Shown here: piece by piece, positions 20,440 through 32,039 of the stretch
Position numbering within the stretch: the stretch's first letter is position 1
How the letters are laid out: every line of letters begins with the position of its first letter
Assembly (NCBI RefSeq): GCF_004359215.1
Contig: NC_090611.1
Span: 5,701,689 to 5,741,783 of the forward strand
DNA: 40,095 nt
DNA from: Bremia lactucae
Lineage: Eukaryota; Oomycota; Peronosporomycetes; Peronosporales; Peronosporaceae
Direction: 5' to 3'
The notes under the pieces: model-generated
Databases searched by the model: none
What the model was told of the DNA's origin: nothing
What the model saw: only the letters and a program-made list of their open reading frames with translations
Program-made: the position numbers and the translations under genes

Positions 20440-21900
20440 CAGTCACTTTAGTGACTGATGTAAAGTACTATCACGTCTCTTTGAAAATAAGCACCTATTG
20501 GCTTTAGTTTAATTCCAACTTTTGATTGCGCATGCGTGCGCGTCGCCTGTGAGGTAGCAAAGCTGGCAGCTGCTCAGCTCAGTGCAGCTGTTAGCGAGGC
20601 TAATTTTTCAGTAGACGCATCAGCGTCTACCGCGTGGTAGAAGTCACCTCCAACTCTAATTGGAAGTGACTGGTATAAGTTCCTTTTTAGGTTGCTGCTA
20701 CTCCCATTGTATGTGACTGGGCCAAGTCGGTGTCAATGCCCGATTTGGTGGCAACTGTTAGGGTCTCCGGATCAACCGAAGCCACGTCCGTTAAACCTAC
20801 GGGTTCGAACGTGACAACCGGAGGTGATTACGAAGTTTTCTGAGACTACGTCAGACCCCTTGGTGCGGAGTCATCTTGCGATGACTCTATGGACGACAAT
20901 AACTCCGGTAATGTCAGTATGCATCACCAGGAACGAAGTGATCGTAAAGGTCACATGCTACTGGTGGTGCTAGTTTGCATCACCACGGACAGGGTATTTC
21001 TAAAAATCGTTCCAAGGAAAATATTTAAGCGTTAACGTTACCAAGAACCAGCGGGAGAGGGACCGCAATGTTTTGAGTTTGCTCTCGAAAAGTAGCCTTG
21101 GTTGCCCCCTAAGGGCAACCTAACTCGTTGGTCTGGTATGACCACCGATTGTACCATATTTCATTTATGACTTATCCACGCTTCACAAGCCTGGTGAGGA
21201 CGAAACATAATTCTTCATCGATGTTTTTTTTTCGGCATCGGTGATTTATATGTAAGCGGGCAAAGGATGTCGCTCCTTTATTCCAAGCTTGGGAAGTATT
21301 CGTACAGAATGTGCAAAGAATTGGCCGCGACGCCTGGCTTGACAAAGTGGACGCTTTCCGTTACCGGTTCGAAAACGGCCCGTAGTCGGTGCATGCTACA
21401 AGCTGCACCGTTTGTCTATAAAGGCAGGGATACCTTGCCTCTTGTAGGTGTACTCATGCCCATGCTGTTTAAAGGAGGCATGACATCTTGCGATGCGCGA
21501 AAAGATAAAGAACTTCCAAACCTTTTACGAGCGCGACAGCGCTCGTTCTCTGATGGACCCTCTGTTGAGGAGGATGAGTCTCGTCGTAGTGTCGAACAAA
21601 ACCTAGAGCCCAAGCTTTCGTTTCTCAGTGTCAGTATATACCCACTAGTTGGTAGCGAGGCTCCTAGCTATTAAGCGAAGGTGGGTACCCTCGCAATCGA
21701 ACAAGGTAATTCGTTCAAGCCTCTTTCGCCATACGGTGGTTCGAGAAGCGTTCAACTGGGAAATGCTTTTCACCACTAGAATCCGTCAATGGATGTGTAG
21801 AAGGAGCAAAAAATCGGATTCGCTTCATTTGACATGCCCGAATTAACATTGTGATTTGGATCACACCCTCACTATTTGAGGGAGGACATTGTATACGAGC
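20440..21900 (+). pseudogene. Element Y antisense ORF (aORF), degenerate
   Basis: On the + strand, opposite to Y's integrase. Blocks align with the X aORF: VKPTGSNVTT and DDNNSGNVSMHHQERSD near 20790-20945, PLFQAWEVFVQNVQRIGRDA near 21275-21335, then REAFNWEMLFTTRIRQWM near 21745-21800, where X has stops at two Trp and one Cys codons. Longest open pieces are 135 codons (21267-21674) and 65 codons (21649-21846). Shared text in two independent copies suggests a real ancestral protein, but neither copy is intact. Confidence 0.5.
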
Positions 21901-21929
21901 GATCCCGTCGCACTAGTTAGCGGTTACGG

Positions 21930-22480
21930 TTAATAATGTTTCTCGTGACCAGTTGAGACATTGTGCTTAAGTTGCGACTGGCGAACGACAGTTCCTTTAA
22001 AACTAGCTGGTGACAGATCGTCAGAAGATCTCATTGTTGGAGGGTGTAGTGCAACGTCTGGTTCGTGAGAACCAGTTTCTGTCCGGAGACTATCATGCTT
22101 TGGATCGGGACCATCAAGCTTTAGCAGACGCCTTATACTGGTCGGGGTGATTTGGAATCGGAAGAGTCTCGTAATGATGGTACGGGCGGAGGCGTTCGAC
22201 ATGAATCTTGGGATACAACGCATCCTACGAAGTAGCTCGATCGTGTACGCATTGCCTTGGCGGTGTGGTACACGAAACAGGCCGATAAACTTGGGCAGTA
22301 AGTGATTTCTGCCAACATTCGTCACTACATGTTTTGGCAGGTTTACTGTATTCAGTAGGACTAAATCATTAACATTAATCAAATGAAACAATGTTTGCTC
22401 TTTCATTTTTGCCAGAGTTCCGTTTCTGTCTGTTCACAGCATCAGCGATGAAATCCTGTACGAAACGGCCACCGGTTCTC
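21930..22480 (-). pseudogene. Element Y integrase C-terminal domain
   Basis: A 158-codon piece (22406-21930) reads NVNDLVLLNTVNLPKHVVTN, HLLPKFIGLFRVPHRQGNAY (GPF module as GLF) and TPTSIRRLL. Upstream, in another frame, RFVQDFIADAVNRQKRN extends it to about 22480. No catalytic core remains. Confidence 0.75.
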
Positions 22481-22522
22481 TAGCCAGCAGGAATTTTCCT
22501 ACTGACTCGGTTTTGATTGTCT

Positions 22523-22975
22523 TTAGTGCGCACCGTCACTTACGACCCATTTCGCAAATGAGACTTCGTTTTCTGTTCTTGTTTCGTTTGGAAACAAAAC
22601 GATCGAAATTTCATTCATGGAGGTCACCGAAGCCCCACGGGCTTGATCACGTAAACGCGTCAGATACTGGCTTCGCGTCACATTCAAAAGACGAAAAATT
22701 ATATGGTTCATTCCACTAAGATAAAAATCAAACTCATTTACAAGTATATAATTGTGCACCTTTTCGATATTTTTAAAACTTAAAAGAACGTGCAACAAAT
22801 TATTTTTTGGTTCATCGTCAATTTGAACTAAATTTATCCCGAACAAGATCTCTGATACAGCCTGAGCCGTGAAGCCATCGTCGGAGGATCCAGGGGCTGA
22901 CCAGCGGCACTCTGTTTCGTGCTCGAGTGATTCAAAGCATGCATACAGCATGGCAATTCTTAAAGCCAAAGACAC
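22523..22975 (-). pseudogene. Chimeric 150-codon frame ending in an inner-type aORF fragment
   Basis: Residues after about 100 (22690-22545) read TRSQYLTRLRDQARGASVTS, then IVLFPNETRTENEVSF and match the + strand aORF at 9380-9510 almost base for base. The upstream part (ILFGINLVQIDDEPKNNLLH, FKNIEKVHNYILVNEF) is protein-like but not recognised. A junction lies near 22690; the aORF piece is therefore a relic of another copy of the inner element family. Confidence 0.45.
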
Positions 22976-23425
22976 TTGTCTATGCTCTCGTGTCGCTATT
23001 GCGAGAAGTTGGCGAATGGACGTAGCCCAACAGCTGACTTTGGTGCTTATGATGTCGTTCGGGGCGGCGTCATTCTGTTCAGCCCATAGTTTTTTTTTGA
23101 CAGATCGTCGTGAAAATGTGTCAAATTTGCTTCCACATCAGCTCAGCCGCTTCCTAATCCTTCTGAAACCATTATTTTTTTTTAAAACATTTTACGGGTC
23201 TGCGAGGAGAGCCTTCTGGGACGTGGGTATGCTGGACGCATCTACTGGCAGATGCTCTAAAAGTGTTAGAATTCCTGGCGAGAGGTCCAAACCGCTACAG
23301 CCGAACCGGTCTTGACAGCAATGTTTGCCGGTCAGTTGGGCTAGGTAGGGGCTGAATATACTCGTATTTTTTCCTTGCTCTTCCTGTGGAGCACAACTTT
23401 TTGCTGTTGTTGATGGTTTAGGGAT
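22976..23425. other. No gene recognised
   Basis: A 148-codon + frame (22869-23315) crosses this stretch, but its composition (runs of F and S, poly-T derived) gives no reason to believe it. No repeat family or RNA gene seen. Confidence 0.4.
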
Positions 23426-23648
23426 TGTAACGGTTCCGTTACATAAATATCATTTCCTACAAAAGGAATAATAAAAAACATAATTTCCTATAAGAGGAAT
23501 ACTACATATATTTTTGTAAGGAAATAAAAAAGGGAGCTGATAATAAGCTCTCAGTTTCCGCTAATGGGCCTTCACCTCATATGCATAGAACAAGTGATTG
23601 GATTTGGAGGACTCTGATTGGTCAGGGTTTGTAAGTTTATACTTCTTA
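23426..23648 (+). repeat. Truncated X-type LTR
   Basis: Starts TGTAACGGTTCCGTTACAT, with the same palindromic head and AT-rich body as 4951-5357. It is cut at 23648 where a type-A LTR begins in the opposite direction. Confidence 0.6.
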
Positions 23649-23922
23649 TGTAGGCGGGCACGTCTTAATGCGGCCACGCTCTACTTCGACACACACGCTA
23701 GCACAGCGAGGAAGCGGTCAGACCGTCTTCTCTTGCGTGCAGTGACGCAGTTGTGGTGGGCGCTTTAGCGACCTCACCGAACGCACTAAGTACTCTAGTA
23801 AAGTGTCGCCACAGGACCGGTAATCCGGCTCCTCGTGCACACTTACTAATTAGGAAGTAGTTTTCAGACTGATTTATATTTAATCGTAAAATTAAATACC
23901 TACTTTACCAATCAAAATGTCA
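23649..23922 (-). repeat. Type-A LTR, copy 2 (inverted, truncated)
   Basis: Reverse complement of the right half of 3506-4037 and 39115-39661. On the - strand it ends CCTACA at 23649. The other side is cut at about 23922 within AATGTCA. Confidence 0.8.
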
Positions 23923-24429
23923 CCTCTGCATGATTTCGGTCGTAGGTGGGCCAATTATCGGCGCTGTGCTGTTTACTCTAAGCAGACATAAATCTCGCTG
24001 AGGTTGCGCAACCACAGCAAGAGGCAGTTCGGAAGAATACTCCCGAAATAAAACTTGTGGGAAGAAGTCCCCAAGCATCTGCGGTAAATAAGTCCCCAGA
24101 AACCTGTAGTGGAAACTGAGTCTTAAATGTCTTAGTAAACAGCGAATCAAGTGTAGACGCTTGTACACTTGATCTGACAGCGCCTCCGAAATTAACTTCG
24201 GAGATAGCTCAATTGCCAATAGTAGAGCCGAAAAGATTGTTGCGTGATCTGCACAGTGGCAAAGTCAAGCAGATCTGCGTACTTGTCACAGATGACATAC
24301 GTGGTCGATATTTGGTCGGCAATAGTATCCTGAGAATGAACGGGTTCTCAGCAGCTCATCGATGAACGAAAGTGTCCTCGATAAGAAGTCTCCAATGGAA
24401 CGTTTTACTACCCAATACTGGGAGTCTTT

Positions 24430-25345
24430 AGAGATTGATCGAATTATAGGATGTATTTTTATGAATCCGTACCGTGCGAGTTGCCTAAAATAATGGCACT
24501 CGACATGAAATAGACCTGATATTTGTTACAAATAATGTGTCATGAAGCAGTCGCCATGGCCTCGTGAACAAGGATTAGCGTATGCAACATCTTTGCCAAT
24601 TGATTAGCAGCGGGCCATGTGAGAGAGTTAATCTCCCACCATTGCTCTCCGAGCTATTGCGTGCGTAAAGCAACAAGATGGTGGCGGATTCTGCATGCGT
24701 TCAATAAATTAAAGCTGCAACGGTACCAGCTCAAACGCCGATACCACGAAAAGGCGTAATCATTGATGGTATATCAAATAGTACTATCTTTCTTCAATGG
24801 ATCTGATAGATGGATTCTATCAGATCCCTTATGCGTGAACACGATGTTTCGTTCCCAGCAGTAAGCACCCCAAGCGGAATGCTATGGAAGTGGCTAGTTA
24901 TACCGCAGGGGCTTAGTAATCCCCCTGCGACATTCAACAGATGTGATACCAATCTGTCGAGAAAAAATTGCAGGATTTTGCGCCGAGCTATTTTGATGAC
25001 GTCTTCGTTCATAGCAGAGGCTTGAACGGGAAGTTGGACGGTGAAGTACATCGTACCCACGTCCAAAAGGTTTTTACTCTATGCGTGTGCATAAGTTGTA
25101 CGCAAATCTCAAGAAGTGCATATTCGCTGCAAGCGAAATACCACTTCTTGAGTGCATCGTGTGTAGCCACGGCGTTAGCACTGATCCTGAAAGGATCAAG
25201 GCGATCAATGACTGGCCTGTGCCAGTCGATGTAAAGGGACTTCGAAATTTCCTCGGCTTAGCGACGTACTTTCACAAGTACTCCCGCAGTTTTGCCGAAA
25301 TGACAGTGCATATTGCTTCTTTGTTGAAGAAAAATGTGAAGTAGT
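24430..25345 (+). pseudogene. Element Z reverse transcriptase
   Basis: Pieces in several frames: SLMREHDVSFPAVSTPSGML, WLVIPQGLSNPPATFNRC (24810-24950), DFAPSYFDDVFVHSRG with an intact YFDD catalytic box near 24970-25015, then KLYANLKKCIFAASEIPLLE, GLRNFLGLATYFHKYSRSFA (25081-25344). This is the best-preserved RT palm in the window, but the frame is broken at least three times. Confidence 0.85.
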
Positions 25346-25800
25346 CATGGTACGCTGATTGTAAACGTTCTTCTGTGGATAAATCTTTAATCCTGGCAAT
25401 TGCGGATCAAGACAGACCATTTCGTGTGTGTGTGACGCCAACGATTCTGCAGTCGGCTGTGCGTCAATGCAATATGACACAGACTGCGCAGAGGGCGTCG
25501 TCTGCTATCAATCGCTTCAGCTTCGACCAGCTGAGCGTAATTATCCTGTACATGGTAAGGAACTCCTTGCCAAGGAGTAAGCACTGACTAAGTCAGTGTC
25601 TATCTCTTGAGAGATATACCGTTTGTTGTTTATTCGGACATGCGCCTTTACGCACGGCCGTAAATAGTCAACATCTTTTGCAAAGAATGGCGAGATGGTT
25701 TATCTCTTCTTGGAGTCCAACTTCTCCGTGGAGTAAAAACCAGGACGACTTAATGTCGTCGCTGATTTTCTTTTGCGCCGCCCCGATTTTGAGCAGGCGG
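25345..25800 (+). pseudogene. Element Z RNase H remnant
   Basis: QDRPFRVCVTPTI, then AINRFSFDQLSVII correspond to the D(x)DASN and SRQL..AE.NY blocks of gypsy RNase H, mutated. Near 25620-25800 the DHASL and ADFLLRRPDFEQ regions can be followed in broken frames. Confidence 0.6.
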
Positions 25801-26240
25801 CGCAAAACAATAGTAAGGATAAGCCCACTGTTGCAACATTAAGTGTTCCGTCGTCAACATTACTTGACGACGTCAAAAGAGCATATCATATAGATACGGC
25901 TCTTAAAGGATTGATGCGTATTCTCAAAAATATATCAAAACAATCCATGAAAGGATTGTCGAAATTGTATCGATCATCAACGGATCGTTACATAATACGC
26001 AATGATTTACTATATTACCCAGACATTGCTGGCGAAGTTCCTCGTGTCGGCATCCCTGCTTATAATGATTAGCGTTAACGAATCATGGATGAGAGCCACG
26101 ATGCACGTATTTGTGGTTATCGTGGACGTGACGAGACTTATTTCACGATAAGTCGCGACTTCTGCTGTCAAGGCCAGCATGGTTCGTCCGCAAGTACATA
26201 CGTGCTTACGAAGTTTGTCAACGGGTGAAGCCAGTGAACA
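25770..26240 (+). pseudogene. Element Z tether and integrase N-terminus
   Basis: A 99-codon piece (25773-26072) reads RRPDFEQAAQNNSKDKP, LDDVKRAYHIDTALKGLMR and DRYIIRNDLLYYPDIAGEVP, the usual run from RNase H into the integrase zinc domain. It ends at AYND near 26070. The zinc region is then degenerate to 26240. Confidence 0.7.
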
Positions 26241-26595
26241 TTGAAATGAACAAATTCAGTAAATGCGATAATGCTATCACTGACTTTGATAACGATGCTG
26301 GAAGACTCAGCATTGATAACAACAATGTAATTTTAAGAAGCCCGTGAGAAATGCTTTACCTATGTATAAATATCTAAAACTTGTATTGCTGTTAATGCGC
26401 TAAGTCTTCCTATGTTGATAAATAAGCTAAGGAAGCAATTGACGGTATTATGTACTGCATACTATTGATACTAATGTCCTCGCGTGTCGTTTGACTCGTT
26501 TCGCGTACTTGACCTGATTGCACTTTATATTGCCTTGCCACCTATTCAGTCACTCTTTCACAACGCTCAATATCTATAATGCCGCATTGCTTTTC
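26241..26595. other. Boundary between repeats and host genes
   Basis: About 26260-26340 still resembles X 17550-17620 (Asn/Asp-rich coding-like text). After that nothing is recognised up to the Rab6 stop. It probably holds the Rab6 3' untranslated region. Confidence 0.4.
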
Positions 26596-27509
<914 letters not shown>

Positions 27510-27601
27510 TCACGCAACCGACTGGCCACGTTTTTTATGTGCAGTACATATTCTGTTGTGCTTACTTAGATAGTCAAGAAAACCTTTTTGAGCTTTTCAA
27601 A

Positions 27602-29918
27602 ATGGAAGAATCTACACTCGCGCGCCCCCGCCGTGGAGTCTCTCGTGCTACGCGCTCGGCTGTGAAGCCTTCAAAAGGTGGCATTTCTGACGTTCTAAAT
27701 ACAGGTGGGTCATCTGCTGATGAGGAAGACGAGGACGAAGAAGAAGAAGAGGAAGAAGAGATTGAAGAAGAAGACGACGAGTCTGTGCATGGGGTAGATG
27801 AATCCGAGCTGGATGTCATTGATGCCGGATTTCGCACCTCACCAACCGCTCGTGAACTTCATACCCTAGAGAAGGGAACACTTGTGCGTATTCTTAAGAC
27901 GCCTGACGTAGATCAGCGTGTTCCCCACACCGCGTTTAAGATGGGAGTGGTGGATGAGGTCCCGCAGCATCCTAATACATGGTTCAAAGTGCGCATTCTA
28001 GACGGAGATGTGGTATATAAGTACCGTCCATCGGCATTGGAGGTGCTTGATGAAGGGGACGATTCTGGTAGTCCTGGAGCATCGCCTCCTTATAGTCTAA
28101 TAGCGCATCAGGATGAGTACAGTCATTATGACGATGCCGAGGCTGACAAAGACGAAGAATCCAAGGAAAAACGTGTGATTGATCATCATGAGCTTGGTAA
28201 TCGAGTGAAGCTGAAGCTGGGCGCATTAAATGCAGCTGAGAAGCGGTATTTAAAGAATTACGATGGCAGAGAGGGCACGATTACGGGACGGTGGAAGGCG
28301 GGCGTCACTGTGCAGCTCGATGGAAGTAAAGACATTAAGCTGAAATTGCGTCAGAAACATTTAGTCTTATTGCTAAATACACGTCATGCTGAAGACGAGG
28401 AAGAAAAGGATGAAGAAACCAAGGAAGGAAAGAAGGCTGCAGTGATTCTGAAGAAACGAAGAGGGAAAGGGAAGTTGCTATCTACGTTAGATCCAGACAT
28501 GTGGATTGAACGCAAGTGCCGCATTAATGTTGGCAAATTTAAGGGTCAGCACGGTCGCGTACTGCGCTCCGGAAATGGCTGGGTCCAATTAAGGCTTGAA
28601 AACTCGAGCGAGAATACAGCCAAGCGTGCGTACGAGCTCACTCTTCTTGAAGACCTGCAGACCATCAAAATGTTGCATGTTAAGACGCTAGAAAAAGAAA
28701 ATAAGCGCCGCGGAGAAAACGGTGTTACTGTTGTTGGAGATGATAGAGAGGACGAGGAGGACGATGATGAAGCTAATCAAAGCGGTGCAGATGAATTGCA
28801 AGCCGCTGAGCATACTGATGATTCCCAGGGTGAAGACAATGGCAAGCGTTTGTGCCGTGTATCAACACGCGGTAACTACGGAATGTCATGGATTGGAAAG
28901 AAAGTAAATTTGCCGAATCGTAAGGGCTTTGGCATTGTTAAAAAGGCGGATCGTGAAACTTGTACAGTAGAAATTCAGACCACACAAGTGTTGCAGATTT
29001 ACAAGAAAAAGGACTTACAGCTTGCAAGTGACGTTTATGCCAAAACAGCGCGTCAAAACAGCCGAAATCGCAATAATGCGAAAGCTCGTGAAAAGCTTGG
29101 ACTTGAAGATGACGTGATATTAATGGGAACGACACCCTCACGTTATATTGCATTCCAGGATCTCGTTAAGCGGTTTGCAATGCGTCGGCGTGAAAAACTT
29201 AAGAAACGCCCAAATTTAATTGAGTGGGAGGCCCGCTTAAATTTGAATTATTTGGAGAATGGAAGCTCTGATAAAAACAATCTTTCAGTGGTTGATCTCG
29301 TTTTAGTCCCTCAGTGCGAAATCTGTGGTCTTGAGAAAGAAGTGCGTATTTTAGAAATTTGCTGATATATTTGTCTAATATATAGTGTTTTTGTTTCGAT
29401 TATAGGAAAAAGATGGTAACTGCTGGAACAACAAATGTCCAAGAAGCCCGGCTTTTGATGTGGACTCGTATGACCCGAAATCTGAAGATGCATTTATGCG
29501 GGTCCCAGACGTGCCTTTTTTTAACAACAATATGACAATTTCATTGTGCCTTGACAAAGAAGACTCTTCGAGAAAGCGCAAACTTGGTTCGCTGCACACA
29601 ACACCAACTGAAATCTGCCAACCCAATCTTGTTATGAACCCTTTTTCCACCACGAAGCCAGAGCCCAAGGCAGAAGATACTCAAACAAAAAACTCTCGCA
29701 TTTACGTCTATAAAAACAATGTTGGAGCGATGCTTGGACATACCTCTACCGATGAAAACGACCTTGATAACACGAGCAATGCAATTGCAAATAATGCTAG
29801 GGCACAAATGGGCTCCATCGAGGAAGTTACAAATGGCTTAAATGGAGGTGCCATGTCCGAAGAAATGTTGTCTACAAGTGCGTTTCGTCCTCACTATGAT
29901 AGTGTATTCTCGCGGTAA
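27602..29918 (+). CDS. Acidic KOW-like repeat protein with a C4 zinc motif, function unknown
   Basis: Two exons, 27602-29341 and 29406-29918, joined across a 64-nt intron (donor GTGCGT, acceptor TTATAG, phase 0), give 750 residues. The ATG at 27602 is preferred over an upstream frame because the text before it is not protein-like. Residues 40-60 are almost all Asp/Glu. Four segments look like small beta-barrel KOW/Tudor-type modules: about 88-150, 195-260 (LKNYDGREGTITGRW), 300-350 (VGKFKGQHGRVLRSGNGWV) and 425-475 (NRKGFGIVKKADRETCTVEI), separated by acidic linkers. At 572-591 C-x2-C-x10-C-x4-C (with CWNNKC) spans the intron and may bind zinc. KOW modules suggest RNA or chromatin binding in the nucleus. 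There is no NGN domain, so SPT5 is not supported. Family not recognised. Confidence 0.85.
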
Positions 29919-30411
29919 ACCACTTTGAAGGAGGAGATTTCTAACGAGCCTGCCACCACTGTCTTGTACACAGTTTTATTTTAGTAAGAAAAATCTATGT
30001 TAAGGAAAATTTTTGTTTACCCGATCAGAAAGTGAGATGAATAATTGCCTGAGATCATTTTGTTACTGCCCATGCTGAGTTTCACCAAAACAAAAAAAGT
30101 GTCATTGATTTGTAAATGTTAAACACTCAATCAACTCTTAAGTTCCCCTGCTTTCGTCTACAAGACCGTATGTAGAAGGCCACACTCGACGACAATCAAT
30201 CACTGGCTTGTGCAACACAAGCGTCTTTGCAAATGACTAAAGGCTGAAAACGTAAGAGATGAGCTTACCCCACTCAATGAGCCCGCTGCCGTGTCGCTAA
30301 CTATCTCTACTTGTATAGCAACAAACAACAGTGCGCTTTCAGGACACACTCTTGTCCATGTGATTATCAAGTTGCTTCGACAAAAAAAGATCACAAAGTT
30401 ATCTATCGCGT
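29919..30411. other. Convergent intergenic region
   Basis: Lies between two stop codons of genes that face each other. No ORF, repeat or RNA gene is supported; it should hold both 3' untranslated regions. Confidence 0.5.
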
Positions 30412-31803
30412 CTAAGACGAAGATGATGTCATATGAATGAGATCAAGGGGGTAGATCGGTTTGCCTGACACGATGTGTTCGAAATAAGTGACGGGCTCGG
30501 AGCCACGTAGCGGTAGCGAAGCAACTTGATCAGCACAACACCACGTGGCTCCGGCGCTTTCATAATCTGGAATTGACTTGGGTGGCTGGTCACAATCCAG
30601 TGGCTCAGCATAGAAAATGAAGCGCATTCGTACGTACTCGCTACCGTTACGGTCTTGCTTAGGGTGATACTCAAGCTTTAACACACCCGTTAAACGAATA
30701 TCGATGCCAGCCTCTTCTTTTGTCTCTCGGATAGCAGCCTCGGCTGGGTTCTCGCCGCTATCAATGCGTCCTCCGGGCAACCAGAAGCCCGAGTTAGCAA
30801 ATTCTTGCACAAGCAAAAATCGATTGTACTTTTTGTTATGACACACGACCAATGCGAATGAGTAGAGCATCGAGTCAGCCATATGAAATTCGCTTGTCAT
30901 CTCGTGTCGTCCAGGGGGTCCGTGTGCATTGTACATATGCACCTGAAAAGGTCCTCGTGGGGTCTCTCGACATATTGGACAGTTTATTCCGTCCGTATTG
31001 TTTTCATTTATATGATACAAAGGACAGTGTCGCCATAGTTGGTCTTCATTCATATCATTCATGCCGCAAAATGGACATGCAAAACCGTCGCGTCCACCAG
31101 ATCTACCTCTCCATTTCCGTCCTGAAAGAGCTTTACAGCCATTTTCTTTACCGCAAGAAGTGATAAAGGATAATACATCTCGTACCGCTTCTAGCGAGTG
31201 CGTCACCATCGATGCTCCTTCCTGAAAACATTGGTACCGGGCCATCGGATGCTCAGCCAGATGTGGGCTAAAAACGCAGAGAAAGATCTTCTTGCTAATG
31301 GACCGTATTTTGTGCAGTAGTGGGTACAGGCGACGTTCGGAGAGTCCTGAAGCGCGAAATAATACCACATCAAAGGAGTCGGGCACAGGCGCAGCCTGCA
31401 GGTAGGAAAAGTTCCGGTCGTTGGAGCGCGCGTGTGCCTTCAAAAGCTGCTCAATGACTTTCTGATCGTCATTGACCGCTAGCTCCGTTACAAAACCTTC
31501 GCGGCAACATGCCTGTACGCAAGCATTGTCGAGGCTATCGAGAGGCACGTCGTAGCTCGAAACGTTCCGGATCACGAGTGCACGCTTCATGGAGTAATAT
31601 CGTAGAGCATTTTTTTCACCAACTAAATTCTTATTAAGTACGACTCGTTTTAGCAGATTATGAATTTTGTTGCTTAGATCGACGTCATGGGCTAAACTCA
31701 TGCAAGTCTTATATCCTTCCGCTATGTTTTTGTTAATGGTAGTAAATATTCGCATTCGACAACTTGAATTGTCCGGCATAGCTGATATTACCTTAGAGCG
31801 CAT
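30412..31803 (-). CDS. Nudix hydrolase with N-terminal extension and two zinc-finger-like motifs
   Basis: Single open frame of 463 codons from the ATG at 31803 (an ATG at 31779 is also possible). Residues 309-445 form a Nudix domain: VVCHNKKYNRFLLVQEF, WLPGG, and the Nudix box G345, E351, R359, E360, E363, E364, G366, complete except that the aliphatic position 361 is Thr. It should hydrolyse a nucleoside diphosphate linked to another group; the substrate cannot be told. Residues 243-265 (CPFCG...HCPLYH) and 275-294 (CPIC...HMYNAH) look like paired C2H2-type fingers. Residues about 75-215 look like an alpha/beta fold (DVVLFRA, IFLCVFSP). The frame upstream of 31809 is closed, and the antisense frame 31803-32015 could hide a 5' exon, so the start is the weakest part. 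It converges on the preceding gene. Confidence 0.87.
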   Translation of the reverse strand: MRSKVISAMPDNSSCRMRIFTTINKNIAEGYKTCMSLAHDVDLSNKIHNLLKRVVLNKNLVGEKNALRYYSMKRALVIRNVSSYDVPLDSLDNACVQACCREGFVTELAVNDDQKVIEQLLKAHARSNDRNFSYLQAAPVPDSFDVVLFRASGLSERRLYPLLHKIRSISKKIFLCVFSPHLAEHPMARYQCFQEGASMVTHSLEAVRDVLSFITSCGKENGCKALSGRKWRGRSGGRDGFACPFCGMNDMNEDQLWRHCPLYHINENNTDGINCPICRETPRGPFQVHMYNAHGPPGRHEMTSEFHMADSMLYSFALVVCHNKKYNRFLLVQEFANSGFWLPGGRIDSGENPAEAAIRETKEEAGIDIRLTGVLKLEYHPKQDRNGSEYVRMRFIFYAEPLDCDQPPKSIPDYESAGATWCCADQVASLPLRGSEPVTYFEHIVSGKPIYPLDLIHMTSSSS

Positions 31804-31825
31804 TAGCACAGCGCTAATTCTACTA

Positions 31826-32035
31826 TGGAAGACATTGAAGACACGCTAATGAGCGCTCTGCTCGATCCTGTCAATACTTGTATCGTGGCACGAAAGATTT
31901 TGATTTTTGATGAATGAGTAAAAGCCGAGAAATATAATTCTGCAATTGAAAGAGGTGCTGCAGTCAATCCCAATCTTATTGCCTTATGCGTCGCTTTATC
32001 CACAACATCCCCCAAATCGAGATACCGCTCTTTTT
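31826..32035 (+). pseudogene. Possible small broken ORF beside the Nudix start
   Basis: An ATG at 31826 opens EDIEDTLMSALLDPVN and RKILIFDE, then a TGA, then in the same frame VKAEKYNSAIERGAAVNPNL to a stop at 32033. The text after the TGA is protein-like, so TGA could replace TGG (Trp), or an intron could remove it. The - strand is also open here (31803-32015). No family recognised. Either strand may be a shadow of the other. Confidence 0.22.
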
Positions 32036-32039
32036 AAAT

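Larger units (their letters stand above)
19951..22540 (-). mobile_element. Element Y: 3' end of a gypsy element on the - strand
   Basis: In - order: integrase C-terminus (22480-21930), antisense ORF region (+ strand, 20440-21900) and 3' LTR (20421-19951). Upstream pol is missing: at about 22540 the sequence changes to an unrelated fragment. Close relative of X. Confidence 0.7.
23923..26240 (+). mobile_element. Element Z: internally deleted relative of X
   Basis: Begins with about 65 bp matching X gag (5507-5570), then jumps to the X linker (from about 7310), so gag-protease is deleted. RT, RNase H and the integrase N-terminus follow, then a break near 26240. No LTR is attached on the right. 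Confidence 0.7.

Noticed and set aside
22869..23315. 148-codon + frame
   Set aside because: Opposite strand of the chimeric - frame; Phe/Ser-rich from poly-T runs, no motif.
27574..27837. 87-codon - frame made almost only of Ser
   Set aside because: It is the antisense of the Glu/Asp-rich tract at the start of the KOW-like protein; a composition shadow.
27602..29365. Identification of the KOW-like protein as transcription factor SPT5
   Set aside because: KOW-like modules and an acidic start are suggestive, but there is no NGN domain or C-terminal repeat, and the zinc motif is extra.
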